A DNA stretch of 64,000 nucleotides, from positions 9,301,501-9,365,500 of the forward strand of contig CM062213.1 of assembly GCA_031216445.1 (NCBI GenBank), in the 5' to 3' direction. This document shows positions 22,596-35,600 of the stretch, one piece after another (the first letter of the stretch is position 1; the number at the start of each line of letters is the position of its first letter). A program made the translations under genes and the position numbers. This stretch comes from Lateolabrax maculatus (taxonomy: Eukaryota > Chordata > Actinopteri > Acropomatiformes > Lateolabracidae). Under the pieces are notes generated by a model that was given only the letters and a program-made list of their open reading frames with translations, ran no database searches and was not told the DNA's origin.

Positions 22596-25582
22596 TCACT
22601 CGATGCCTTTAGCCTTCAGCTCCTCCCTCACTCTGCTCAGGTAGTCAGGGTCAGGATACCCAAAACTGTGGACACAGAGTATACACAAGGGTTAATGTGT
22701 AACATTTCTAACATTGCAGTAGACTTGACTTAAAAATAATATATACTGAAAACAAGTAAGAGATTTGGCTACTGTACCACTCTGGTCCTCCTGCCATGGA
22801 GGTCTTGTGGTGAATGTCGTTCCATGTCACCTGGTTCTCACACCCAGTTGTTCTGGAGGTCCCAACAGTGAAAATGAGCTTCTGGTCAAACGCTTTCTTC
22901 AACAGGCGCAGCACTTCACGGCCCTCTCTGTTGTCTGGCAGATATGCTGTTCTGCTAATACCAGAATAGTGCTTTCCAGGATTTGGATGCCTTTTCTGCA
23001 AAACAGGAGTGAAATATAGAAATGACTGACAATCATGGTAGAAATGAACTTACAAGTTACACAATTGACACAATGTCTCAAAATGTTTAAATGAAGGCAT
23101 TTACCGTCTGTGTTCCACCTGGAATATTATAGCTAATGACTATAGTGCCATAGCCTGGGAATCCAGGGAGGGTTGAGGAATGTGAATTCCATGACATATT
23201 TCCATCTGGCTGGTCTCCCTCTACCTTACCAAACACATCTCTGCATACAGGACAGATGGGTCCCGAGACTTTCTTTGACCGTGCCAGGCAGTCCTCACAA
23301 AATTCATGTTTACACTTGAGCTGTTTCTTATTGGTAAATGTATCCATGCAGATAGGACAGTTTTCTTCTTTTTTGTCTCCTGCTGTTGCTCCCTCTCCTG
23401 TAGGGGCTTCAGTTTTGCGCATGCTGTATCCTGACTGGCCGTTCAACACATGTCCACCGGAGGCCCCCTCTGACTGACCCCCACTGAACCTAGTGGCACC
23501 ATGGTGTTGGGTGAAGCTCATGGGTGACGTTGCAATCTTCTGGTACAGTTGAAGAAGAGCTCTGACAGCATGGCTCTCCATTGACGCACTTCCTCCTGAT
23601 CTTCTGTACAAAGCTTTTACTTCGACTTTGCCTTGTCTGACGCCTGATTCTTTAAAGTCCATGCCAAACTTAGCTTTGATTTTATCTACTTGGTCAACGA
23701 AGGAAGTATTCATCAGCTTCCAGTAGCTCTCCTCCATGGTTAGTCCAACATCAACAAGAGGGTCTTTGATGCTCATGCCAATCTTCTGTGATGTGTCTTC
23801 AGACGCCCATGTAGACTCTCTAACAAAAGTGTTGGTATTTGCTGCTGTATTTAAGGACTTTCTGATAACATCTTGACTTTTTCTCGGCCCATATACAGTC
23901 ATTTCTTCAGATGATAGAGTAAGCAAAATCTTGTTCTCCTGTTTCTGGATGATTTTCAGTGTGTCAGTCAAGTTTTCTGGACCTGTGTACTTGAGAGGAA
24001 TAACTGAGCCCTCGGATTCACCTAAGCACTTCTGGACAAGGTTTGTGAAGTCAGAGAGAGCTTTGTCTGGGCTTCCATGTTTCTGGTCTGCTTCAAATCC
24101 CACCTTTACTTCGGCCGAGATTTTAACTCCATTCTCTTTCTCTATACGTTTAATTTCCTCCTTGTAGATGTGGTTCACATACCAGAAATGGCTAACTGAG
24201 AGAGTACAAATACTTGTCTCCTCTCGTGCTGCAGATGCTGCTGCTGAACTGCTGCGACTACTTTGTTCCACCGGTTGCTCCTGAATAAAAATACAAAGCA
24301 TTAATTTAGTAAAAAGCACAATTTTTTTATGTAATTCATTCCTACTGATTTACTACACAGTACATACATTTTGTGGCTCTAACGGGGTTGAAGAAGAAAA
24401 GTTCATTGAAGCATCCTCTGGTGTCTGTGTCTTCAACTCCAGCGGTGCCAGACTAACAGACCTTATTGTGACTTTATCCTTCAGTTTTTGTCCAACCAGC
24501 TTCTGAAGCTCACTTGGGTCTAAAAAGAAGACAAACACAAGATGAATTTGCCTCCAAAAGACAAACACACACCTATTGCAAAGCCAATATTAATACAGGA
24601 TGCTGCTTAAAATGTACTGTATTAGACTATTAGAGTGGTAATGCTTGTGTAATTTTAATTTTGCTTAAAAACTGAAACAGTCATACTGCACCTGGACTGG
24701 GATTTATCTTTATCACAGCTTCCTCATCATCCACAGTTAGAACTGAGCAGTCTCCTTGAGTTCTGTTTTTGTTGGCCCAAGACTGAAGAGCTTTCTGCAG
24801 TTCTATTTTAGGTTTCTGCAGTTGAAGACCCTCTGTCCACTTCAGTGTGAGACGGAGTCGAATTGCATGTTTGTCCTGTGATAAATTCATCAGAGCCGGA
24901 AAACATGTTACCGTTAATGCCACTGCATTACTAAGCAAGATGGCACAAAATCTTCTATGCCATTCAGCTTAAACTTTCTGGTTTGACGATAACAAGTATT
25001 TTAGAATTGTAAAGCAATTGGTTACTTTTTTGTCATACTTTCATACAGGCTTTGCTAACTATATGCAGTGGGCGTCTGACATTATCATATTTGGACTTGT
25101 GCCTTCATTTTCATACTTTCACTTTCACATACAGAGAAACAGAAGGGCCTGCTGAAACAAAAACCTGGATTTTGTACGCACCGGTTTTTAGTTTCTAAAA
25201 ACTCTGCCACCGCTTTCACACTCACACTGCAGATTTTTAAAATCAGACAGACCCGCTCACACAAAGACCTACGTCTGCTGAGTCTTGAGGAGGTGCTGGA
25301 GGCTGCTGGGCATCCTCACTGACCTGCACCAACCAGGAGGGGAAGACAGAGCATTTCAATAGTTCAATAAAAAAAAAAAAAAGACAATCGTGGGGATTCA
25401 TACTTCAAAACACAAACGATTTTAAACAGCATTGTTTCTCCTGAAGACAGTCACTGTCAATAGTCACATATTAATATTAATAGCACAGCTCCATTAACAC
25501 TGGTCTCTCACACTGTTCCAGTGTTCAGTGTTTGTACTTGGACCCTCACCTCCATGGGCTCCTCTTGGTCCCCGCCCGACAT
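22596..25582 (-). CDS. dtx3l: E3 ubiquitin ligase DTX3L (Deltex 3-like), RING plus Deltex C-terminal domain
   Basis: Exons in transcript order: 25550-25582, 25273-25323, 24692-24875, 24368-24519, 23105-24280, 22778-22995, 22596-22665. They total 1884 nt, giving 627 residues, and frame is kept at every junction. A C3HC4 RING lies at about residues 448-486 (CPIC at 23348-23359, final cysteine codon at 23243). The Deltex C-terminal domain follows to the end, with the LPGFPGYGTI, HPNPGKHY and GYPDPDYL signatures. The N-terminal two thirds resemble DTX3L rather than DTX3. In mammals DTX3L pairs with PARP9 and ubiquitinates or ADP-ribosylates targets in DNA-damage and interferon responses. No PARP9 gene is next to it here. 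The protein is shorter than human DTX3L (about 740 residues). Confidence 0.9.
25115..25128 (-). promoter_or_regulatory. dtx3l: ISRE-like element in dtx3l intron 2
   Basis: ACTTTCACTTTCAC on the plus strand reads GTGAAAGTGAAAGT on the minus strand, fitting the GAAANNGAAA core bound by interferon regulatory factors. It could act as an intronic enhancer or mark a second promoter. Based on motif only. Confidence 0.4.
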
Positions 25583-26738
25583 TTTGACAGTTCTTCTTCC
25601 TTAAAGACACATCAAATACTTGTGACATAGATGACAGCGGTCTTTGTTGTAGTCAAGCTGCAAGTTCAAGCAACCAACGATTCTTTATTTCGCGTATTTC
25701 TATCAACAACAACAAAAAAGAAGTGCACAACGTCGACGTTGAGTTAAGGAAAGCTGTCGCTCGGCTCCTCTTTCGGTTACGACAGGCTAACGCAAACTCC
25801 AACAGGCTGTAACTCCGCTTTCCATTTTTTCGTTTTTCCTACATTTTATCAACACAACATATTCTGACTGACCTACAGCACGTAAAAAAAGGTGGATTTC
25901 GGACGCGCTGGCCTCTCCTCCGCCTGGCTCCGCTTCAGACGCTTTCTGCTTCCGGATAAATGAAAGTGAAAGTGCTGGAGACACGTGATGTGACTCTGCT
26001 GCACAGAGACTCTGTGACATGTGGACGGAACAAACACACAGAGACTTTTCACTTCTCATCAGTGCTGCTGGTTTTGGGACAAACATCTTCCAAAGATCTT
26101 TACTCAAGGCACTTTACCTAAGTTTAACTTGGAGGGACTACTTTTTTACTCCACTTCTATTACTTTCCAGCTTTGGTTGCTTGTTAACTTTAGAGATCCA
26201 TATTATTAATACAAAATAAAACAACAAAATCAACAAATAAATTATAATGTATTATTATAGCTTAAACAACCCAGCAGTATATAAAGTAGTCTAAATGACC
26301 CCCACCTTTCCCAGCTGCAACATTAAGGCGACCCTTATACATTAATGCATTCATAATTTGAATCCAATAATATAATATATACATTATTATACTATGGGTT
26401 ATTCTTACTCTTATTCTTCTATTTCATCCACCACTGGTGACAATGCGAAAATCAGGAACTCTTTTTTTTATCTTACTTATTTTATTAAATTATCAGTGGC
26501 AAAATCTTTTCATATACTGTATACCTACAGTAGATCTGATATTTAAATGGAAAAAAATAATCCACTGTATATCACAGCAGAATAATTTGCGCTATCAAAC
26601 AATTAAAGGAAGGATAAAAATGTTAAAGAAAGCACTGCAGAACTGGTAATAAAACAATATACAAGACAATCATAAATAAAACGGTTAAATTCAAACCCCC
26701 CAAAAATGGTTCCACAAAAGTGCAATGTGCAAAATCAG
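25583..26738. other. dtx3l upstream region and spacer to the esyt1 3' end
   Basis: The part nearest the dtx3l start codon is the likely 5' UTR and promoter. No TATA box is obvious. Beyond 26000 the sequence is AT-rich with no gene that I recognise; short open frames there overlap and show no domain. Confidence 0.55.
25962..25972 (+). promoter_or_regulatory. dtx3l: ISRE-like element upstream of dtx3l
   Basis: GAAAGTGAAAG lies 380 nt upstream of the dtx3l start codon and matches the GAAANNGAAA interferon-response core. Mammalian DTX3L is interferon-inducible, so a conserved promoter ISRE is expected. Function here is inferred. Confidence 0.55.
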
Positions 26739-27481
26739 TTTATTTTTGTAACGCATCTCTCAACAATCAGCGTTGGATATGATCCAAATTCTTTGCAAAT
26801 ATAAACAAAATCAAACATACCATGATTTAATTGTGACATAGGTGTAACAAATATATGTCTTGTAGAAAAAAAAAGCTCATAAAATTTATTTTCAAAAGCA
26901 ATTTCAAACACAAATGTGGCAAAAAGCTAGAAAATATAAAATAACTCCAATATAAGCCTGTCAGATCCAGGTCAAAATACTGAAATGGCAATAGCATTCA
27001 CGAGGAATGCATAAAAAAAACCTGAAGTCTAAAAATGTTACTGCTCTTCAAACAAGATACTCTCAGATTCAAAACACTCTTGCAACAATAACAAAAAAAG
27101 CAACAAAATATGACTTCATTCTTTCTGGGCCTGTTCCTATTTCACTTGCTCCACTCAATCTTAAAACGATCATCTCTTCATATAGTAAAGTGTCCTTCAG
27201 TCAATACGAACTTGCACTTAATCCTTGTCACCTCACCTACTTCAGCCGACTAATCTTTGGCGAGATATTGATGTATGTGAATATACAGTGCAGTCCTATT
27301 CTATAATATATGTTAATACACAGAGAGCTGGGTGGATGCAGGTAAGGCTGCCACAGTGGGACTGTAAGCAGAGGTGGGAGGGAGAAGGCATCAGTGTGAG
27401 CTGCAGCAGTGGCACAATGCCAGGTTGAGTGGTGACATAATCATTATCATCATTGTAGTACGATATCAGCAAGCAGAACGA
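26739..27481 (-). other. esyt1: esyt1 3' UTR with candidate poly(A) signals
   Basis: After the esyt1 stop (minus strand, 27482-27484) the sequence is AT-rich and non-coding. TTTATT (AATAAA on the minus strand) occurs at 26885-26890 and 26739-26744. Either could end the transcript. Confidence 0.5.
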
Positions 27482-29237
27482 CTACTCAGCTTCTTCTTTC
27501 AGAGTGAACCTGGAAAAAATAATGCGATGAAAATCAAATGAAAACTGACTGTGAATTATTGATTTTTATAATGATTTCACTAATGGTGTAAAATGAATAA
27601 AACAAGTGCAAAATGACCACAGAAACATCTCAAACTACTCATGCAGGATAATCAACTTCTGTGCTGTCCACACACACTGTATACTAAATATGTTACAAAT
27701 AGTCACTGTTTCTTCAATATACTGTAGCTTAATACACTGCCTCATACTCCTCAATGCTCCACTTGAGGCAGTGTACTTAGCCATATTTTAGTGAAACACT
27801 TTAAACTGAGCATATGGATGGAGAGCGGACAAGTAGTTTATCAATTATATGTATAGTTTAATGTTTTTTTCTATCATGAATATGTTATTAAGTCAAGCTG
27901 ACCACAGCCTCTGTTCTCTGTCAGGAGGAAACTATGAACTTTTTCCAAGCACCTTTCAAGTCAACACACGCTCAAAAAGTGTTTGATACTAAATATTCTA
28001 TGTTGAGTATCACTTTAACAAACTTAAAAAGTGCAGTTTGGAGAAATTCAATCTGCTCTGCTCACCATTCTGTGACACCAGAAATCAGGTCAACCTGGGC
28101 CAACTCGATCTGCACCTACAGAACAGGAATGACATGTTAACATCTGTATAAGCAGTGTTTGTATTCAGTGTACTTCAGAGGGAAATAATTTGAAAGCTAG
28201 GGACACACTTCAAAACAATCATGCAATGAATTAAAGTTACCAGCCAGGGCCACATCTGTTCAAGTGTGGATTTAACCTAACTATCTTAATGAGAAGTGAA
28301 GTAGTGTGAAGTAGTCACGTGACATTCTTTGGATACCCTGATGGTCCCTTGTTAGCCTTTAGCCGCTGTTTTTATCTGATGCAGAACATTTTAAGCCATA
28401 TCAGGAAGTATAGTCTCAGACTGACCTGTCCAAGGACGTCGCGGCTCCTGAATGAGGCAGAGTTATTCTTTACTGATACACTGAGGCGTCTGAATCTCGT
28501 CTCATCCACAGGCAGGTCATACTCAAACCTTAAAGAAATGATTAGACGTGAACAATAACAAAGATTTTCAGAGATTAAAAAAATAACCCCTACAGAAACA
28601 AGAGTTGATTACCTTTCATTATATTCTGGGTTGAGGTCTCTTTTCTTCACTGCTGTCTTCCTCTTGGTCGCCTTGCTTTTGTCTGGCAGCAGCATGAGGG
28701 AGACATAGCTGTCTACACCATCCTTACCTTGCGACAATAGTCCTCTGTAAATAGAAAGCATATCTTAAATAAACTTTACATGTTAAAGTGGTGTTAAAAG
28801 GTTTTCGAACTTCTGTACAACTTCCCCTCTGGACTGTGCTTAAGCCATGTTAGATACTGCAATAGCATGGTAAGCGTCTCACCACTAAGGCTGAAGTTGA
28901 AGTTGTGCCTTGATAATATCTAATGTGACACACACTTGTAATACAGTCTGAATTTAAAAAGCAAAAACAATACTCATTTCCTTAAACCTAGCCTCAAATA
29001 ACTACTATTATACTAACAGTACATCATTGGTGAGAACACAATCTGACTGAAAGCGTTTTGAGGAAGCACACTATTTGAGGAAGCATACCTGCAGGCATGG
29101 ACGATGACGATGAGGTGTCTCTCCCGTGATGCATATGAAAGAGACAACTTCACCTGCCCATTTCCAGATCCACAACCAGAGGCAGAACAGGGCAGAGTCC
29201 CTGCACTGATCATATCCACCATTTTGGAATTTAGAAT
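27482..29237 (-). other. esyt1: esyt1 C-terminal C2E domain exons
   Basis: Exons 29089-29237, 28613-28744, 28426-28528, 28066-28115 and 27482-27509. They encode the last C2 domain (motifs DSYVSLMLLPDK and NPEYNERFEY) and a short acidic tail ending in EEAE. This matches human ESYT1 C2E, which binds plasma-membrane PI(4,5)P2. The preceding linker is short and serine/glycine/cysteine-containing. Confidence 0.9.
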
Positions 29238-29552
29238 CTATTGGAAACACATTCAGAACAGGAATAACAAGTGTCATTATCAATATGTTGTTGCTTAATA
29301 CTAAACAACGTGTGTGTGTGTGTGTGTGTGTGCGTGTGTGTGCGTGTGTGTGCGTGCGTGCATGTGTGTGGGCAAATGTGTTTGCTTTCCCACCTTGAGT
29401 TCAGTCCTCAGCAGGATCTGACTCTCAGGTAAGGCTCCATCCAGATGGAACCACTTGTCCAGGACCAGCTGTGGCTCTGCAAGCAGCTCCTTCACAGTAA
29501 CCACCAGAGATCCCATTGGCTGATCCCAACCACTGGACAACTGCAATGAGAG

Positions 29553-29627
<75 letters not shown>

Positions 29628-32600
29628 AATTAGAGAATTAAATTTCACTTCAATATTACTGATGCAAATACTTCAAACAAATAAATGTAAATAAATGTCT
29701 TGCCTTTACTACAAGAATCTGATGTTTAGGGTCATGGACTAGGAAGTAGAAAGACTCATTCCACCGAGGACTGGTACTGCGGTCACACAGCTTCAGAGAG
29801 ATGATTAGAATATATAATAGGGTTATTAGTCTTACAATAATAATTAATTTATCTGACTGACTATAGAGCAGCGTGCATCAAGAGTCTCACTTTGGTTTTG
29901 TAGGTGGTTTCACCCAGAGCAAGCTCAGCTCCTGCTTTGGGTTCCTTTCCACTCTTCTTCAACTATCAAGGAAGAGAGAGGCATTGAAGTTTTTATTATA
30001 TTATGAATTGTTTTTGTTAATTACTGCACAGTGTGTAAATAAACTGCAGGTGACTTACAGATAATGAATGTGCTCTCTCTATATGGACAAAGAGCAGAGC
30101 AGCAGCTGGGACAGCTTTGTTCTGATAAGACTGGAGAGATTGCAGTTGCAGCACCTGCGACATGGAGCACAGCGAGTAAGGCCGGGTGATTATTTTACAA
30201 TGCAAATTGTGCGCCTTGCGTGTTGGAATGTGACTCAACAGCATGACTTTGTTATGGACATGTCAATAGTGCATGTTTAAAGAATGTTTGAATAAACAGA
30301 GTGAGGCTAAAGCTAGTGGGTGACAGAGCTGTAAACATGAGTAAGGATCAACCTGGTCAAGTCTGACTGAATTTGACACTGTAGGGACCCATTCCAGGAT
30401 CAAGTGAACCCGCCCGGACTTCACATCATTCAGAGTGTACCACTGCAACAGAGACAAAGTCTGTTAAAGAAGCATGGCAACACCCTTTATACAAGGAAAT
30501 GACACAGTAAAAAAATCACATGGCATGACTTCAGATTATGATTTATTGACTAACCTGATCTGTGTACTGGGACCTGATGACCTCATTTAGCTTAATACTG
30601 AATCTGTGAACATGAAAAACAAGTAAGTGTTTAACAAAATTTTGATTTCCTATGCTGACATTAAGGGGTATATAAACACTATTTAATGAAAACAGCAGGA
30701 AAGCAATCAACTCCTCAGAATAATACAGATAATTTACAGGTATTTGTAAGTATTCCTCCTTACCATGCAGACTAATACACGTAGGACTCTGCCCTTTTTA
30801 TCCTGAGTACTAATATAGGTTACTGATTAAATAATATTGACATGGTACACGACACACACCTGCCAAGGAAGTCATCAGAATCGAAATCCTTATCAAATGC
30901 TTCAAACTTGATCTCCTGGACGCTTTGCCTACTCAAAACCACCTGTTAAAAACAAACAAAACTCCATATTTGTACAAAATACTGTAAATACAGTGAAATC
31001 CAGACAATATACAATACTTTAAAGCGAGAATACTTCATACCTCATACATTTCATTCCATGTTGGGTTGAGATTCTCCTTGATAACATGACTCTTGAATGC
31101 AACTCCACCTATGTTGATTTTGACATAGGGGTCACTCTTGCCCTTCACCATGCCCCCCATTAGATTATCCTTGGCAACCAGATTCTGGGCCTCCAGCAGG
31201 TGAATCCTCAGCAGCCCCTGCAGGAGGAAGATTGTAAGTGTTTAAATACATACAGTCACTGAGCACACAACATACGTAGCTTGGTAATGTGAAGCCACTA
31301 TATAGTGAATGCTTGTGGGCTCTGTTTCCAGAAATAATGAAATTCTTGAACCCCAAAAAAATTCTGGACAACTCATACTCCTCAGCCCTGCATAAACTAC
31401 CCAGACCCACACGAGGACTACTAAAACCTTTCCAAGTTTTCTAATTTAAATTTGATTAATGAGAACTTGTTTTTCATTAGCCCCTCCTTCAAAACAGAAG
31501 TTCGTAAATTGTATAAATGGTACAATGGTTGGCACTTTTTAAATTTTGAGTCTCCTGTCCACAACTCCCTCTTTTTAACTGTAGTTAGCATGACACAGGT
31601 ACCTATGCAGAAGTTCAGTGAAACACTCACAAGACTCACAACAGAGGAAGCTGAAATCTCCCCAGCAGAACGTACATTATTATTTAAAGACAAGAGGAAG
31701 TGGCACATTCACAATGTCTGGAAAAAGACTGGGCTTACTCAGAAAATCCACATGATCAATCATCTAGTGATTGGGGACAAAGTGAACGGCTGGCAAATTA
31801 TAATTGTCAATGTCAATGATGGAACCTTGGTGCTGACATTTTTAGATATTATGGTTTGTAAACAGTTTTTCTTGATTTATACTCTCCACTATAATCATGA
31901 CACTGCTGACAGAAGTGTTTTCTTATTGTTTTAAATATTGCAAATATGAAAAAAACTGAAGAACAAATACCTCTGTACAGCTGGTGGAAGCTACCTATTC
32001 AACTTCCACTCTGATAATCAAGGCATAAACTAAACCCACCTCTTTCCCAAAGTCCTGGCTGGGGCTGGTGTGTGGTGGAAGAACTTCCCCAGCTTTGGGG
32101 ATTTCTTTAACCTCTGCTGGCTCCAGGGTATCAGCAGGAAGACCAGTCACTATGGCGTGAGCAAGGTTGTCTACACCAGTACTACACTCACACACACGAG
32201 CATACACACAGTGAAGAAATGTTTCTTTTTAGGTTTGTTTCTATTCTTCCAATTTATGGATCTTTAAAGCAAAAATTAAAGGACAATAAGAAATATGGTC
32301 TTATTTTCTGTGATGTGGAGCTCACCCCTCTGTTTGTATTTTCCGCGGTTCAAAGTCGCCTTTTACTGCTGTGTCTGATTTTGTGGGATGGTCTTCTGGA
32401 TCTGTATGTTCCTCCACCAGCTGAGCATAATTACATGAGGGTTATGAAGGGTGAAAATAGACAGGCTAAACACAATAACAACTATTGACAATACCAACTC
32501 ACTGGTTTGGTTTCCGGGAATGTGCTATGACTCACTGCAGCAGGGAATGTATCGGGTACGGTGTGAACAGCAGCTGGTTCAGCGGGAGTAGCATCCTCTA

Positions 32601-35600
32601 TGGAGGCCGTAGCGTCTGCTTCTGCTGCTTCAGAGTGTTTAAGATGGCTGGATACTGCAACCAATCTGAAAATACACATTACTGTTACAAAACACCAGTC
32701 TACATAAAATATTTGGGGGTGAGTAATAGTTTTTTTTAGATTTACTTGGCTACAAATCTACTTTCAAATCATTTTATAGGAACATATTTGCTTGTATATC
32801 CCAGCCTCCTGTTCCCGCTCTCACCGACAGACACTACACTACTTATTTAATGTTTATTCGTTTAAAATGTGTATTTATTCACTCATTCACTCACTCATCG
32901 GTTGGCAGCTTTGAGCTTTTTTTGTCCTCACTGACTGCTTTGAAGGTCTGTTCAGTAGAAATGACCATTTCTTCTTTCTTTAAACCAGTCACAGAAGGCT
33001 GTGGAACTTCAGTCATCCTAGAGCTCAGGATCTGTCAACAATACATTTCTATTGGGTTATTCTGTGCATCAATGACGATGGTGATAATCCTGTGTGTGTG
33101 TGTGCGTGTGTGTGTGTGTACTCTTTTACCTTAAGTTCAGCCCTCAGTAGAATCTCACTTTCAGGTAACGCTCCATCCAGACGCATCCACTGGTCCAGGA
33201 CCAGCTGTGGTTCAGAGAGCAGCTCTCTCACAGGGACTACAAGAGATCCCATTGGCTGGTCCCATGCACTTGACAACTACAGAGATAAGGACACATTTAT
33301 AATGTCAGTCAGAGGTTGAGATGTTCTTGACACTGGCAGCAGGCTTCAGATACTGCTTATGAGTATTGTGAGACGCACAGTACACTCACCTTTAAAATGA
33401 GCATCTCCTCTCTGGGGTCGCGGACCAAAAAGTAGAACGCCTCATTCCACTGAGGTGATGTAGAGCGATCACAGACCTTCAGACAGAAAAGGAGGAGGGG
33501 TTAATTGGGCAAGGATATATGGTCATTGCACTTTGATAAAGTTGTTTCTTCTTTGATAAAGTTTCAGCTGGTTTTTGAACAGCATAAAGAAGATATTAGA
33601 ATGCACTACTGTCAAGCCTTGTGTCTTGTTCAACACCACCAGTGGAGGGCGCCATGGTTTAACTTTTTCAAATTCTAAAAATAGTAGCTTTTAGTCTTTT
33701 GTCCCATAAAATGTTGAACAACTTATCAAAACACTGGTTTGCTTTCTGGGAAAGTGTGATGGGGACTTTACTGTGACATTATATTGACTGAATTATTAAA
33801 TTATTTTTAGAAAAATTGTAGATTAAACAATAAAATATGACAAAAACATTCATTAGTTGCAGCCTAGGACAGTGTAGCCAAAGTGTGCGTGTTTGTTTAA
33901 TGTCTTCATTATCGGTCTCATACCTTGGTTTTGTAGGTTGTGTTACCAAAAACAAGCTCGGCCCCAGCCTTGGGCTCCTTTCCACTTTTCTTAAACTGGA
34001 CACAGAAAGACAAATAACACATAACATTAGGTGAATAGTTTGCATTCTCTCACTGTGTAATCAAGGCAAAATGGGTCAAAATCCAACTTTCCATTCTTAA
34101 AAAAAAAAAAAAAAACACATTTCTGACTCACATCACTGCTTCATAAAATCCAACAACAGTGACTGTTACTCAGCAAGCAGTAACTATTTCTTAAAGTAAA
34201 ATCTACTTAAAGAGTAGAAGAAGAGTAGAAGAGTTTTCCACTTTATGCCGATAGAGGATTTATGTTGTCTATCTATGACTCAGAGACAGCACACTTATTA
34301 TAGTATACCAAATTACAAGGGACTCACAGGCAATGAGTGTGCTCTGTCCAGGTAAACAAAGAGCAGGGCTGCAGAGGGAACAGCCTTGTTCTTGTAGGAT
34401 TGGAGAGACTGCATCTGCATTACCTGCAGCAGAGAATCAAATGAAAAATACATTACAATGACTCAGCACTGAAGTGCAGAGTGAATTGAGAAGGGGATCA
34501 TATTTGGAATAGTGCAGATGTGGGAGGAATAGGCAACACAAATGATAAAGATTATAAATATATGCATGAAGGTACGAAACATAAGCAAATGATTTTTAAA
34601 AAATTGCACTAACTTGGTCCAGGGTATCATTACGGGAAACTGCTGGTACCCACTCTAGTATCAGACGAATACGTCCAGACTTCACATCATTTAGGGTGTA
34701 CCACTGAAACAGAGACGTACAATTAATGAAGCAAAGCCTATGATTACACCGCAGCAATAACTAAGATACAATAAAGCATTCAATACGAACCTGGTCTATG
34801 TACTGGGAACGGATGATGTCTGCCACACTGATTTTGAACCTGCTCAAAATGAAAACAAAAAACGTGAAAGTGAAGCCCCACCCTTAAAATGCTCTCTAAC
34901 ATTTAAATCTAAATTATTAATGTTTTCTAATGCTGTAAGAAGTTTGTTTCCATAAGTCATGTTGGTAAACATGGGGGGAAAAAACATTTAATGCTTTTTG
35001 TGACTTCTGATCCATAAATCAAACTCTTGAAATATACAGCATAGGTCGGTAAGTGGGTAATATATCTGTAATTTATCTTTATGGTCAAGTAACCATAGTT
35101 TAGGCCTGTAAACCAGTCGCACCAAATGAATATGGTGCAAAGGCAATAAAGCCTCCAAGTCATAGTTGGACTACTAGATACCTCCACATTACCTGCCAAG
35201 GAAGTCATCTTTGTCCATGTCTTTGTCATACAGCTCTACTTGCACCTCCATTCCTGACTGAGGCCTAAGCACCACCTAAGGGAATACAGGGGTTAAAATA
35301 GTTATAATGATATAAGCAATAAAAAATGAGGTGGTTAACATAAAGTATTATGATTGTCATCTTTATTTGAAATTATGCTTAGAGCAAATCAAATTGTTCT
35401 CAAAACAGTCCTCCATACACACCTCATACATCTCATTCCAAACTGGGTTGAGATTCTCCTTGACCACATTACTCTTAAACGCGAACTGTCCAACATTGAT
35501 TTTGGCATAGGGGTCACTCTTGCCCTTCACCATGCCGCCCATCATGTTATCTTTGGCAACCAGACTCTGGGCTTCAAACAGAATGATTCTCAGCAGCCCC

